Translations under genes and position numbers: made by a program
The notes under the pieces: generated by a model
Seen by the model: the letters and a program-made list of their open reading frames with translations, nothing else
Told to the model about the DNA's origin: nothing
The model's database searches: none
From: Corynebacterium glyciniphilum AJ 3170
Lineage (GTDB): Bacteria > Actinomycetota > Actinomycetes > Mycobacteriales > Mycobacteriaceae
DNA: 64,000 nt
Reading direction: 5' to 3'
NCBI RefSeq assembly: GCF_000626675.1
Contig: NZ_CP006842.1
Span: 1-64,000 of the forward strand
Shown: positions 37,754-46,367 of the stretch, in pieces
How the letters are laid out: each line of letters starts with the position of its first letter
Position numbering within the stretch: position 1 is the stretch's first letter

Positions 37754-38686
37754 GTGCCGAATCCCTTCTCATGGCTCGCCGACCGCGTCGGTGTCGAGCG
37801 CCGCAGCCTCCGTTCGGCCGCACTCGCCGCGCTCGTGGCCAGCGTCCTCATCGTCACGACGGGTGCGACCGTGCGGCTCACCGGTTCCGGCCTCGGATGC
37901 GAGACCTGGCCGTACTGCACCAGCGATACCCTGGCACCGACCCGTGAGATGGGGCTCCACGGGGCCATCGAGTTCGGCAACCGGCTGCTCACGGTCGTCC
38001 TCTGCGTCATCATAGGTTGGCTGATCATCGCCACCCGCTTGCAGCGCAGTCCCGCACCGTCGGTCAGCAGGTGGGCGTGGGCACAGTTCTGGGTGGTGGT
38101 GCTCAACGCCGTCATTGGTGGCATCACGGTCTGGACCGAGCTCAACCCGTACGTCGTCGCGGGGCACTTCATCGCCGCGATGCTGCTCGTCGGAACGGCC
38201 ACTGTCACGTGGCACCGCGTCAGCGAACTCGATCGAGACGGCCCTCCGGAGCCGTACCAACCTGCCCTGCGGGTACTCGGTACGAGCCTGCTCATCGCCA
38301 CCGCGGTACTCATCATGCTCGGTACCGTCGTCACCGGGACCGGCCCACACGCCGGCGATTCGTCCGATGTACCGCGCATGCCGTTCGACTGGATCACCGT
38401 CTCCCGCCTCCATGCCGCAGCCGCGATTGTCGTCACCGCACTTACGGTCTGGGCATGGATCGGCACACGCCGAAGTAGCAGGTCCGCGCTGCGAAGACAT
38501 GTCCGGATACTTCTCCTCGTGGTGTCCCTCCAGGGAGGCGTCGGAATCGCGCAGGTGGTACTTGGCCTGCCGGAAGCCCTCATCGGGCTGCATCTACTCG
38601 GCTCCGCCGTCGTCTGGACCGGAACTATCTGGATATTCCTCGACACCCTTCCCCCACATCACATCAATGCTTGGAGGCCACAATGA
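37754..38686 (+). CDS. ctaA: CtaA/COX15-type haem A synthase-like protein
   Basis: The 310-residue integral membrane protein has about eight helices. TGSGLGCETWPYC corresponds to the conserved cysteine-bearing loop of haem A synthases. Histidines expected to bind haem are in HGAIEFGNR, GHFIAAML, RLHAAAA and LHLLGSAV. Such enzymes oxidise haem O to haem A for cytochrome oxidase. Unusually, it sits in a MarR-linked operon rather than with ctaB, so it may be a second, inducible copy. The GTG start is preceded by GAGGT. Its stop overlaps the following start. Confidence 0.85.
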   Translation: MPNPFSWLADRVGVERRSLRSAALAALVASVLIVTTGATVRLTGSGLGCETWPYCTSDTLAPTREMGLHGAIEFGNRLLTVVLCVIIGWLIIATRLQRSPAPSVSRWAWAQFWVVVLNAVIGGITVWTELNPYVVAGHFIAAMLLVGTATVTWHRVSELDRDGPPEPYQPALRVLGTSLLIATAVLIMLGTVVTGTGPHAGDSSDVPRMPFDWITVSRLHAAAAIVVTALTVWAWIGTRRSSRSALRRHVRILLLVVSLQGGVGIAQVVLGLPEALIGLHLLGSAVVWTGTIWIFLDTLPPHHINAWRPQ

Positions 38687-39336
38687 ATTTCGACAAACCA
38701 TTGGACGGTTGGTTCACGTATCTGGCGTGGAACATCGATCTGCAGCTCCGGGGTCCGTTCGTGAAGGCGAGCACGCGCCGGGAGCACTATCAGGAACATC
38801 TTGTCCATATCGCTGAAGAACTCCGGAAAGAGGGTGCGGTCACTGCCCATGCTCTGGAGGTGACGATGGTCGTGCCTGTCGACGGGGGACCACGATATGA
38901 CGTGGCGCTGCTGGTCCATGCAGGCGACGAGGTGCGTGATGAGCTTGTCCGGCGCACCTCGGCTCTCGGCTTCCCGACACCGGAACTGGCGACCGTCGCC
39001 CGTAACGCCGGGAGATTCGGTGATACCGAGGGGCAGGAGGGAGAAATCTTGCTCAACCATTTCGCCGGAGACGCGGTCCCGCAGGCCGCTGTAGAGGCAT
39101 GGGCGTCGATCTCGGAGTGGTACGCCCGGACGCTCGGAGTCGACAATTCGACGTTGCTGGAGTTCACCGGGGACACGCCGATACTCATCATGAACTATGC
39201 AGTCCTGCCTGGGAAAGCGATACCGTTCCTCGCAGGACAGGTACTGCGTCCAAGCTTCTACAGTGTCGTCCGTAAACAGCTCCATGAGGCCGGGATTGCT
39301 CCGTTCCCCCTCATCGCCCGGCGACTGGACGGGTGA
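38683..39336 (+). CDS. Conserved hypothetical protein
   Basis: The 217-residue soluble protein starts at an ATG overlapping the ctaA-like stop, five bases after GGAGG. It is acidic to neutral, without signal peptide, membrane helix or recognised motif. Composition and the coupled start show it is a real gene. As the last gene of the MarR-linked operon it probably shares the redox or haem-related task, but no function can be read from it. Confidence 0.75.
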   Translation: MNFDKPLDGWFTYLAWNIDLQLRGPFVKASTRREHYQEHLVHIAEELRKEGAVTAHALEVTMVVPVDGGPRYDVALLVHAGDEVRDELVRRTSALGFPTPELATVARNAGRFGDTEGQEGEILLNHFAGDAVPQAAVEAWASISEWYARTLGVDNSTLLEFTGDTPILIMNYAVLPGKAIPFLAGQVLRPSFYSVVRKQLHEAGIAPFPLIARRLDG

Positions 39337-39501
39337 GTGGCGGCCGACGTTTCTGCCAGGCTGTTGTGACAGGCCGTGCGGTGTGGGGCGGGGTCAGTCT
39401 TCCCGCCTTCTCTCGGCATTTTCCCTTGCAGAGGGAAAGTTTCGCCTAGTGTGGTGTTCGTCACTGCGTCAATAGACGCCTACACGATGGAAAGGTCTTT
39501 C

Positions 39502-39681
39502 ATGGAATCTCTGATCAACCTCATTGAGTCGCTCATCGACTTCGGTTCGTCGACACTGGAGCTCGGTTCGTCCGTGCTCTCCGGAGACGGATCACTCGCC
39601 GTCGGCTCGAATGTCCTTGATCTCGGTTCATCCGCTGCAGAACTCAGTGGTGCAGGCTCCGATATCATTTCGGGGAGCTGA
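39502..39681 (+). CDS. Small acidic LGSS-repeat peptide 1
   Basis: The 59-residue peptide starts at an ATG preceded by AAAGG. It has no Lys, Arg, Cys, Trp or His and is built of Gly-Ser-Ser-Leu units (FGSSTLELGSS, VGSNVLDLGSSAAEL). It has no signal peptide. It shares the ten residues GSSTLELGSS with peptide 2 encoded 100 bases downstream. Tandem genes for tiny leaderless acidic peptides recall the corynebacterial PorH/PorA pore proteins in arrangement, though the sequence is not theirs. Confidence 0.65.
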   Translation: MESLINLIESLIDFGSSTLELGSSVLSGDGSLAVGSNVLDLGSSAAELSGAGSDIISGS

Positions 39682-39705
39682 CCGGGGGTAGCCGCAACGT
39701 TCCTG

Positions 39706-39733
39706 TTGCGCGAGGGGAAGGGCTGCCTAAGAT
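39706..39733 (+). promoter_or_regulatory. Promoter of peptide 2 gene
   Basis: TTGCGC (39706-39711) and TAAGAT (39728-39733) are separated by 16 bases, with about 50 bases to the ATG. Peptide 2 can therefore be transcribed on its own. A small GCAAC/GTTGC stem-loop precedes it. Confidence 0.5.
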
Positions 39734-39783
39734 AGTGGCCGTACAGCGTCCGCTGGCACCCCTCTCACGAAGAAAGGTCCACC

Positions 39784-39975
39784 ATGGATACTCTCATCGA
39801 ACCCCTCATCAACTTCCTGACCTCGGTTGTCGGCCTCGGTTCCTCGGTCGCTACCGGCAACCCGATCGGCATCGGCTCGTCCACTCTGGAGCTCGGCTCC
39901 TCGGCGATCGACCTGAGCAGTGCCGGCTCCTCCATCCTGGATGGCGCCGGCGCGGCTGAGGAGGCTGCGAACTAG
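39784..39975 (+). CDS. Small acidic LGSS-repeat peptide 2
   Basis: The 63-residue peptide starts at an ATG preceded by AGAAAGG. It begins with a hydrophobic amphipathic helix (MDTLIEPLINFLTSVVGLGSS) and continues with IGSSTLELGSSAIDLSSAGSS and an acidic Ala-rich end. Like peptide 1 it has no basic residue, cysteine or signal peptide. Clear paralogy with peptide 1 and separate ribosome sites support that both are genes. Function is unknown; envelope localisation is a guess from the corynebacterial precedent. Confidence 0.65.
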   Translation: MDTLIEPLINFLTSVVGLGSSVATGNPIGIGSSTLELGSSAIDLSSAGSSILDGAGAAEEAAN

Positions 39976-39981
39976 CCCGGA

Positions 39982-40926
39982 CTAAGCCTCGGCGGGATGT
40001 TTCTCTGCCGAGAGCCGGGATGTGAACCTGTGGTACCGCAGCGCGGCAAGCCCGACCAGGCCCATGCCGAGCACCACCCAGGCAAGCAGGACCCACACGG
40101 AGTGCGCGATTCCGGCGCCGTCGAAGAACGCCACCGAACGGGTGGCGTTACCGGCGGCGCCGATCGGCAGGTACTGGCCGATCGCACCCCAGGGGGACGG
40201 CAGCCACTGCCATCCCGTGGCGATGCCGGACAGCGGGTTGGAGACGAAGAGCGTCAGCAGTGCGCCGATCCCGAGTCCGGGGAAGCCGATCAATGCCTCG
40301 AGGCCGAGAACGAACAGTGATGTGCCGGCGATGCCGAGTGCGAGGACGCCGGCCGTCTCCCAGTAGTTGCCGTCGAAAGTGCCGAAACCGAACTGCAGGA
40401 CGGCCCCGACCGCGAGACCGGCGAGGAGGGAGAACACCACCGAGCCGATGATTCGCAGGCCGTAGCGCTTTTTCATCGTGATCGACAGGACGGCAGCCGA
40501 CACCATGCCACCGAAGGCCAGGGGGAGTGCCAGTGCGCTGAGACCGCCGGCGTTCGGGTCGTCCTGCGTGGTCGGGGCGAGGTCCTTGACCTGGGCGTCC
40601 ATTCCTTCTGCGACGCCGGTGAGCACCTGAGTGTACGGCTGACCCGCTCCGGACGCCGTGTAAACGGTGGCGCCGTCGGGGGTGACGGTTACCGCGCCGA
40701 CGGCGTCTCGGTCGAGGACGGCCTGGCGCGCGTCTGCGGGATCGTCGTAGGAGGTGACCTCGACGTTCTCGCTGAGCTGGCCGACCACGGGCTCTGGTGC
40801 GGATACGGCGACCGGGATATTGTCCGGTCCGGAGTTCATCTGGGGAGCGAGGAAGGAGAGCAGCATCAGAGTGACGGCCGCAGTGAGGCCGAGAATGATG
40901 CCGCCGAGCTTGAGTGTGGTCTTCAC
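39982..40926 (-). CDS. Membrane protein with large extracytoplasmic loop (ABC-2/YhgE-like exporter)
   Basis: The 314-residue protein has one N-terminal helix (residues 7-28), a 110-residue extracytoplasmic domain and about five further helices. This matches the layout of YhgE/Pip and ABC-2-type efflux proteins. The GTG at 40926 follows AGGAG and was chosen over upstream in-frame codons. It diverges from a TetR gene with a strong palindrome between them, the classic arrangement of a regulated drug or lipid exporter. The substrate is unknown. Confidence 0.8.
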   Translation of the reverse strand: MKTTLKLGGIILGLTAAVTLMLLSFLAPQMNSGPDNIPVAVSAPEPVVGQLSENVEVTSYDDPADARQAVLDRDAVGAVTVTPDGATVYTASGAGQPYTQVLTGVAEGMDAQVKDLAPTTQDDPNAGGLSALALPLAFGGMVSAAVLSITMKKRYGLRIIGSVVFSLLAGLAVGAVLQFGFGTFDGNYWETAGVLALGIAGTSLFVLGLEALIGFPGLGIGALLTLFVSNPLSGIATGWQWLPSPWGAIGQYLPIGAAGNATRSVAFFDGAGIAHSVWVLLAWVVLGMGLVGLAALRYHRFTSRLSAEKHPAEA

Positions 40927-40956
40927 GGGGATCTCCTGCATGGTAGCGTAGTAAAT

Positions 40957-40971
40957 GGAGCGATTCGCTCC
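40957..40971. promoter_or_regulatory. TetR operator between exporter and regulator
   Basis: GGAGCGATTCGCTCC is a perfect palindrome with 7-bp arms around one base. A half-site GGAGCG recurs at 40979-40984. It lies midway between the two divergent start codons. Confidence 0.72.
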
Positions 40972-41021
40972 GTTTTTCTGGAGCGTAATCCTCCGGTTAC
41001 TGAGATGCAAGAGGAGAGTTG

Positions 41022-41597
41022 ATGCGTGCCGATGCGCGGGAGAAACGAGCGGCGCTGATCACCGCCGCCTGGGATCTGTTCGCCGTGAATGGTCCGGAGG
41101 TGCCGTTACGTACGGTCGCCGCCGAAGCAGGTGTCGGTATCGGCACGCTCTACCGCCATTTCCCTACCCGGGATGACCTTGTGATCGGGCTCATCGAGGA
41201 CATGGCCCACCGAGTGCTGGAGATCATCCACCGGCACACCGAGAACTGGGACGGGTCAGAGGAGGGTTGGCGCACCTTTGTGCATGAGGTCGCGGCGCTG
41301 AAGGTCGCGGCACTGGCGGAACGCACCATCGCCGTCACTCCGGTGGACGGACGCGTGTGGATAGACACCGAGCCGCTCCGTGAGCAGTTCCTCTCTGCCT
41401 ACCAGGGCATTCTGCAGCTGGCCGCAGCATCGGGTTTCGTGGAACCAGGCCTGTCACCCTGGCGTTTCCACCTCGGACTGGCCGCCGTGTCTCGTCCTAT
41501 GCCCGAGAAGGCCGAAGACTTCGCCCCCGGTCAGGCGGAGTGGTTGATCGATACCTTTATCGCCGGGCTTGCGGGTAGTCCCGCACCGCGCGGGTGA
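41022..41597 (+). CDS. TetR-family regulator
   Basis: The 191-residue regulator has an N-terminal TetR helix-turn-helix (about residues 30-52, LRTVAAEAGVGIGTLYRHFPTRDDL). The ATG at 41022 lies six bases after GAGGAG. It probably represses the divergent exporter and itself through the palindrome at 40957. The last 41 bases overlap the convergent gene. Confidence 0.93.
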   Translation: MRADAREKRAALITAAWDLFAVNGPEVPLRTVAAEAGVGIGTLYRHFPTRDDLVIGLIEDMAHRVLEIIHRHTENWDGSEEGWRTFVHEVAALKVAALAERTIAVTPVDGRVWIDTEPLREQFLSAYQGILQLAAASGFVEPGLSPWRFHLGLAAVSRPMPEKAEDFAPGQAEWLIDTFIAGLAGSPAPRG

Positions 41598-42561
41598 TGT
41601 CCCGTTCGGCGGTGGCGCTCAGTGGTGTGAACGGTTCAACCCCGGCTGCCGACCAGGTGGCGACGAACTTCCCGCCGCGCACCACCGTTCGACGGAAGAC
41701 GCCGCGGTTGCCGGGCGCGACCTGGTCGTGGTGTGTGGAGGACATGAACGCCAGCCGGTCGCGGTAGCCCAGCACGATCTCGTCAAAGGCGGGTAGTGCG
41801 AACGTTCCGTGCGCACGGCGCTTCATCTCGGCGACCTCGTCGTACAGGCCGGGACGGTGGTGCAGTCCGTCGGTGGTCTCCACGTCGTCGGAGATCTCAT
41901 CGAAGGCCTCCTTCACCACCCGCTGCGGCAGTTTCGTCCACCAGGCGAAATCCCGTAGGTCTGCCGGGCCGTGGCCGGTCAGGTAGCGCAGCAGCAGTTC
42001 GGCCGCGGGGGAGTGCTCGCCGGCGTAGGGAATCGGTGTGGTGGGGACGATGAGTTGATCAGTACCGTCGAAGGGGCCGTAGACCGCTGTTCCGTGCAGC
42101 ATCATGTCGCGGATCATCAGGTAGCGGAACCCCGTCTCGTCCGGGAACCCGTGCCGCGCCCAGAGCTCGCCGAGTGCCTTGCGTGTCACGCCGGGGGACT
42201 GGAGGAAGACATCGTGGGCCCGGGTCACCTCGGCCGGGCTGATCCCCTCCTTCTCCCAGCGACGGGTGGATTCCCGGCGTTGCTGGCCGGCACACAGTTC
42301 AGTGATCCAGCCGGCGTCGCGGGCGGACATCGCGAAGACGGTGGAGCGCATCGGGTATCCCCGGACGAGGTCCCCGGAGGTGAAGGCGTCGCGCACGTCT
42401 GTGACGCCCGTACCCTGCGGGAGACGTAGGGCGAGGGAACTGAGGATCCCCGTCAGGTCCTGGCCCTGCATGGGGCCCATGGTCTCGAGGAGGTCGACGG
42501 CGGAGTCGGCGGGTGTGAGCAGCCGCTGCGCCACCAGTCGCGCCTCAACGAGTGGGCGCAT
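41557..42561 (-). CDS. Winged-helix DNA glycosylase family protein (AlkZ-like)
   Basis: The 334-residue protein of the HTH_42/AlkZ family unhooks DNA crosslinks or bulky lesions in characterised members. The QxQ catalytic motif is present at Q32 and Q34 (MQGQD), and the C-terminal PAFDEIVLGYRDR block is typical. It ends inside the convergent TetR gene and starts two bases before the stop of the SGNH gene region downstream on the same strand, so the genes are closely packed. The lesion specificity cannot be read from sequence. Confidence 0.85.
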   Translation of the reverse strand: MRPLVEARLVAQRLLTPADSAVDLLETMGPMQGQDLTGILSSLALRLPQGTGVTDVRDAFTSGDLVRGYPMRSTVFAMSARDAGWITELCAGQQRRESTRRWEKEGISPAEVTRAHDVFLQSPGVTRKALGELWARHGFPDETGFRYLMIRDMMLHGTAVYGPFDGTDQLIVPTTPIPYAGEHSPAAELLLRYLTGHGPADLRDFAWWTKLPQRVVKEAFDEISDDVETTDGLHHRPGLYDEVAEMKRRAHGTFALPAFDEIVLGYRDRLAFMSSTHHDQVAPGNRGVFRRTVVRGGKFVATWSAAGVEPFTPLSATAERDITRAVRDYPQARR

Positions 42562-43455
42562 CTAGACTGCGCCGGCCATGCGGTCGGCGATGAAGGTGGA
42601 GCCCTTCAGTGACGGGTGGATCATCATGTTGTAGTTCGGGGTGGTGGTGTCGAGGATGCCAGCGACGTAACGGTTCTGGTCCGGCGAGCACGTGGCGTTG
42701 CCGGCCGTCTCGGTCTTCAGGTCCACGAAGGACGCGCCGATCTGACGAGCGGCCTCCTGCTGGTTACCGCGGAGCCACTTCTCCACGTCGCTGAGTACAG
42801 GGATCGGCAGGCCCGCCGGGAAGTTGGGGACGACATTGGCGAAGCAGAACATCCCGTTCGAGGTGATGGCCATCTGCCCGGCCATCACGATCCGGGCGCC
42901 GGGAGCGGCGGAGCGTACCTTCGCGGCGGCGGCACGGACGTCGGCGAGGTACCGGTTGCGCACGTCACCGGGGTTGAGGAAATCTGCGCCGTTGTCGGTG
43001 CCGCCGGGGCCGAAGTTGTTCATGCCGTAATTCAGGACGACGGTGCGGGTGCCACGGTGGATGTCGCCGGCGTTCACTGCCCGGTCGATCCGCCCCAGGG
43101 CGCTGTGCGAGGTCATGCCGGAGCAGGACCAGTCGTTCACGGCCAGGCCGTGGCGCTGCTGCATCAGGCGTGGCCAGTTGTTCGGGGCCTGCAGGCAGTT
43201 GCCGGTGACGGGGTAGTTGTCCGGCACGAAACCGTCGATGCCGCGCAGCGTGTTGTAGTACTGGTCGGGGTTCGCCGCGTAGGAGTCGCCCATGATGACG
43301 ACGTTGCCTGCGGGAGCTGCGGAGGCCGCCGGGGCGGCGACGACAGCACCTGCGCCGACGGACAACGCTGCGGCAACGGCCAGTGCGCCAGCCCGGATAC
43401 GCCGGACGAATCGGTTGCGGTGATGCCGGTGTGTATGGCCCTTGGGGGTGGTCAC
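42562..43455 (-). CDS. Secreted SGNH/GDSL hydrolase
   Basis: The 297-residue precursor has a twin-arginine-like, basic signal peptide (RFVRRIRAGALAVAAALSV) cleaved near ASA-A at residue 46. The SGNH nucleophile is S58 (MGDSY), block III is YGMNNFG (N) and the C-terminal histidine block is MIHPSLKG. Such enzymes are secreted esterases, lipases or envelope deacylases. It starts at GTG after GAGAGG. It is encoded on the same strand as, and just upstream of, the AlkZ-like gene. Confidence 0.88.
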   Translation of the reverse strand: MTTPKGHTHRHHRNRFVRRIRAGALAVAAALSVGAGAVVAAPAASAAPAGNVVIMGDSYAANPDQYYNTLRGIDGFVPDNYPVTGNCLQAPNNWPRLMQQRHGLAVNDWSCSGMTSHSALGRIDRAVNAGDIHRGTRTVVLNYGMNNFGPGGTDNGADFLNPGDVRNRYLADVRAAAAKVRSAAPGARIVMAGQMAITSNGMFCFANVVPNFPAGLPIPVLSDVEKWLRGNQQEAARQIGASFVDLKTETAGNATCSPDQNRYVAGILDTTTPNYNMMIHPSLKGSTFIADRMAGAV

Positions 43456-43601
43456 GTCGTTGGTCCTCTCGAAACGCAGGCGGGGATCGGCCGCGCTGGT
43501 GTGTAACAGTGTGAAACAGTCTAAGGGATCCCAACGTTCCCGCGTGTGGTGTTGTTACTTTTGACTCCAAGATCACCAGGTCGCGTGGAAGAATCACTGT
43601 C

Positions 43602-44672
43602 ATGATCGAGACTGCGGACGACACCACCACGGCCGACCAGGCATTGCGCCATCTGCGGACCGGAGGGTCACTGGTGTGGAAAGGGGACTTCCACAACGGT
43701 CGCCAACTGCTCAAGGCCGTGGACCGTCGGCTGACCCGGAAGGCTCAAAAGGCTCAGAAGGCTCAGAAGGCTCAGAAGAAGAAAACACCGGGGGACGCGG
43801 CGACATTGTTCCTCCGACAGCGTGCCGAGCGTGCCGAACGGGCCGATATCCTCGGTCGTATTCTCGTCGAACTGGGGGAGAATTACACTCTGGGCCTGCG
43901 CCGCGCCCCTGACGTCCGCGACGCGTGCCGTCACGCCTACGGTCAGGATGCCGACGGCGCTGACGGTCCGAGAACGGTGCCGTTCACCGAACTGCAGGGC
44001 GTGCTCGGCGCCTGGCAGTGGCACCAGCGGGGTGTCTGGATCGAGGAACTGGGGGAGCACATCTACCCGGACTACGGAGTCTTCTCGCCGACGCGCAGCG
44101 AGTACATCGGTCTGGTTGCCGGACTCGCCGACGAGGTGGCCGGACGGGAGGTCCTGGAGATCGGGACCGGTACCGGTGTTCTCGCCGCAGTACTGGCTCG
44201 TCATGGGGCGGTAGTGACGGCCACCGACGTCAGCACCCGTGCGGTGGTGTGTGCGCGGCGGAACCTCGACCGACTGGGATGTGCGGTGAATGTGGTCCAG
44301 GCGGATCTGTGGCCGGAAGGGCACCGGGCGGACGTGGTCGTGTTCAACCCGCCGTGGTTGCCGGGAACACCGACGTCGGATCTGGAGTTGGGGATCTATG
44401 ACGCAGATTCCGGTGCACTACGGCGTTTTCTCGCAGGGCTGGCCGACCACCTGACTGACGGTGGCGAAGGGTGGCTGGTGCTCTCGGACCTTGCAGAACA
44501 CCTGGGACTACGCACCCGGGAGCAGCTGGAACAGTGGTTCGCCGACGGCGGTCTGCGCGTCGTCGGACGGGAGGACACCGCTCCCCGCCACCCCAAGGTC
44601 CGTGACGCCGACGATCCGCTGCACGTCGCACGGTCCCGCGAGGTCACCTCGCTCTGGCGGCTGGCGGTCTAG
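43602..44672 (+). CDS. Class I SAM-dependent methyltransferase (PrmA/HemK-like)
   Basis: The 356-residue protein has the SAM-binding motif VLEIGTGTGVLA (about residues 186-197) and the NPPW motif at 249-252, which fits N-methylation of a glutamine or of a base. The N-terminal 130 residues form a separate domain. Within it lies KAQKAQKAQKAQKKK (about residues 47-61), encoded by four tandem 9-bp units. The ATG is at 43602. The target is not known. It converges on the DUF4442 gene and their stops overlap. Confidence 0.85.
   Translation: MIETADDTTTADQALRHLRTGGSLVWKGDFHNGRQLLKAVDRRLTRKAQKAQKAQKAQKKKTPGDAATLFLRQRAERAERADILGRILVELGENYTLGLRRAPDVRDACRHAYGQDADGADGPRTVPFTELQGVLGAWQWHQRGVWIEELGEHIYPDYGVFSPTRSEYIGLVAGLADEVAGREVLEIGTGTGVLAAVLARHGAVVTATDVSTRAVVCARRNLDRLGCAVNVVQADLWPEGHRADVVVFNPPWLPGTPTSDLELGIYDADSGALRRFLAGLADHLTDGGEGWLVLSDLAEHLGLRTREQLEQWFADGGLRVVGREDTAPRHPKVRDADDPLHVARSREVTSLWRLAV
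43740..43775 (+). repeat. Tandem 9-bp repeat in the methyltransferase gene
   Basis: Four copies of AAGGCTCAG (one with A for G at the end) encode repeated KAQ. The unit is a multiple of three, so changes in copy number would keep the frame. Confidence 0.9.
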
Positions 44673-45118
44673 CGCTTCCTGCGGTAGTAGACCTGCCGCC
44701 GCACCCGTGCGACGGTGTCTCCCTGTTCGTCGGTGACGTCGACCTCGAACCAGTGCAGGTACTTCGCGCCGTCGGCGGTGCGTTCCCGGATGAGGTCGTA
44801 GGTGGCGTCGTCGATGCGCATGTCGGCGGTGATGGTGCCGCGACCAGGTTTCACGAAGTCGATCTCGGCTTTGATGTCCCAGACGTTGTACTCCCGCCCG
44901 AGGCGTGCCATGGAGGCGAGCATGTAGAACGGGTCGGTCATGGACAGGATGGTGCCGCCGAATGCCGTGCCGACGGCATTCTTCGTCAACCGTCCGGGAC
45001 GGTGGGTCACGACGACACGGGAGCCGTCGTCGGCGAAGTCCCTGATTTTCACGCCGGCACCCAGGAACGGTGGCCAGTACTGCATGAATCGTCGGAGCTG
45101 CTGGGGGGAGAAAGCCAT
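44669..45118 (-). CDS. DUF4442 (hotdog-fold thioesterase-like) protein
   Basis: The 149-residue protein of the DUF4442 family has an acyl-CoA thioesterase-like hotdog fold. It starts MAFSPQQLRRFMQYWPPFLG and has the central TAFGGTILSMTDPFYMLASM helix. It is the intact relative of the frameshifted gene at 21830-22281. It converges on the methyltransferase gene. The substrate is unknown. Confidence 0.88.
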   Translation of the reverse strand: MAFSPQQLRRFMQYWPPFLGAGVKIRDFADDGSRVVVTHRPGRLTKNAVGTAFGGTILSMTDPFYMLASMARLGREYNVWDIKAEIDFVKPGRGTITADMRIDDATYDLIRERTADGAKYLHWFEVDVTDEQGDTVARVRRQVYYRRKR

Positions 45119-45278
45119 GCTTCGTATGTACCACGATAAGCAACGAGTTTCCTATGTTTCGGTGATCTGGTGCAGAACATCCGGTGAACAGTCGGTACAT
45201 CACGCTTCCGCGCCCAGCAGCAACCGTGACGGGGCATTACGGTCATCGGCGACAGCGAACCGACGTCCCAGGAGACTC

Positions 45279-46268
45279 ATGCCCCGCCGCTCACGCCTCA
45301 TCGCCACTCTCGCCACCCTGGCCGTTGCCACGGTCCCGCTCGCCGTCGCCGATGAGGCGACGGGGAGCATCTCCGGCAGTATCGGGACCCCGGAAGTCTC
45401 ACCCGTGGACAATCTTCCGTCCACCTTCGACCTGCAGGCACACCGCGGCGGACGTGGTGAACACACCGAAGAGTCCCGGGCAGCGTTCGAGCACGCTCTC
45501 GATCTCGGGGTGACCACTCTGGAACTGGATATCCACCTGTCGCAGGACGGTGTCCCCGTCGTCTGGCACGACGCCTCCGTCCAGGCTGACAAGTGCACCG
45601 GCGACTACGTCGGTCAGGACGTCCACGACCTCACCTGGGAACAGCTGCAGACCCTGAACTGCGGCCTCGCACTGCCGGGCTACCCGGATGCCGTCCATGC
45701 CGCAGACAACAGGATGCTGCAGCTCGCGGACGTCTTCGACATCGCTGAACGTGACCCACAGGTCCACTTCAACATCGAAACCAAGATCGAGGCGGAGGCG
45801 CCGGAACGCTCCGCGGCACCCCGGGAGTACGTCGACGCCATCCTCGACGCGGCGCAGGACGCCGGGACCACCGACCGCATCGCCGTGCAGTCCTTTGACT
45901 GGTCATCTCTGCCGCTGGTGCGGGAGCGTGCTCCGCAGGTCCCGCTGATCGCACTGTGGGACGGGACCACGTGGAACGCGGACTCGCCTTATCTCGGGCC
46001 GATCGACTATGAGGAGGTCGGCGGGGATGTTCTTGAGGCTGCGCGGCGGTTGGGGGTCGAGGTGCTCAGCCCGGACTACAGTTACGAGGATCCCGATACG
46101 TTCATCGACCGTGCCCACGCCGCCGGTTTCCGCGTGGTGCCGTGGACGATCAACGAAGTCGCCGACATGGAGACGTACATCGACGCCGGTGCCGACGGCA
46201 TCATCACCGACTACCCCACGCGGTTGACGGGGCTTCTCGAGGAACGGGGGATCGCCTTCCGGATCTGA
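45279..46268 (+). CDS. Secreted glycerophosphodiester phosphodiesterase
   Basis: The 329-residue precursor has a Sec signal peptide (residues 1-24). The GDPD domain has catalytic histidine H55 in AHRGGRGEHTEES, metal ligands in LELDIHLSQDGVPVVWHD and the C-terminal DGIITDYP block. It hydrolyses glycerophosphodiesters from lipids to glycerol-3-phosphate outside the cell. The ATG at 45279 follows AGGAG. The frame is open for 113 codons upstream, but only this start gives the signal peptide. A secreted lipase follows. Confidence 0.92.
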   Translation: MPRRSRLIATLATLAVATVPLAVADEATGSISGSIGTPEVSPVDNLPSTFDLQAHRGGRGEHTEESRAAFEHALDLGVTTLELDIHLSQDGVPVVWHDASVQADKCTGDYVGQDVHDLTWEQLQTLNCGLALPGYPDAVHAADNRMLQLADVFDIAERDPQVHFNIETKIEAEAPERSAAPREYVDAILDAAQDAGTTDRIAVQSFDWSSLPLVRERAPQVPLIALWDGTTWNADSPYLGPIDYEEVGGDVLEAARRLGVEVLSPDYSYEDPDTFIDRAHAAGFRVVPWTINEVADMETYIDAGADGIITDYPTRLTGLLEERGIAFRI

Positions 46269-46367
46269 GCCGCCCCAGATGCTCGCCGGGACCGGGGATG
46301 GTGCCGGGGCAACACAACATTGTCGAACCACGCGTGCGCCGATACAGGGAGCGGTACGCTCCTGTCC

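Noticed and set aside
39420..39438. Stem-loop TTTCCCT/AGGGAAA as a terminator after the MarR-linked operon
   Set aside because: Only 7 bp and no T run follows; too weak to call.
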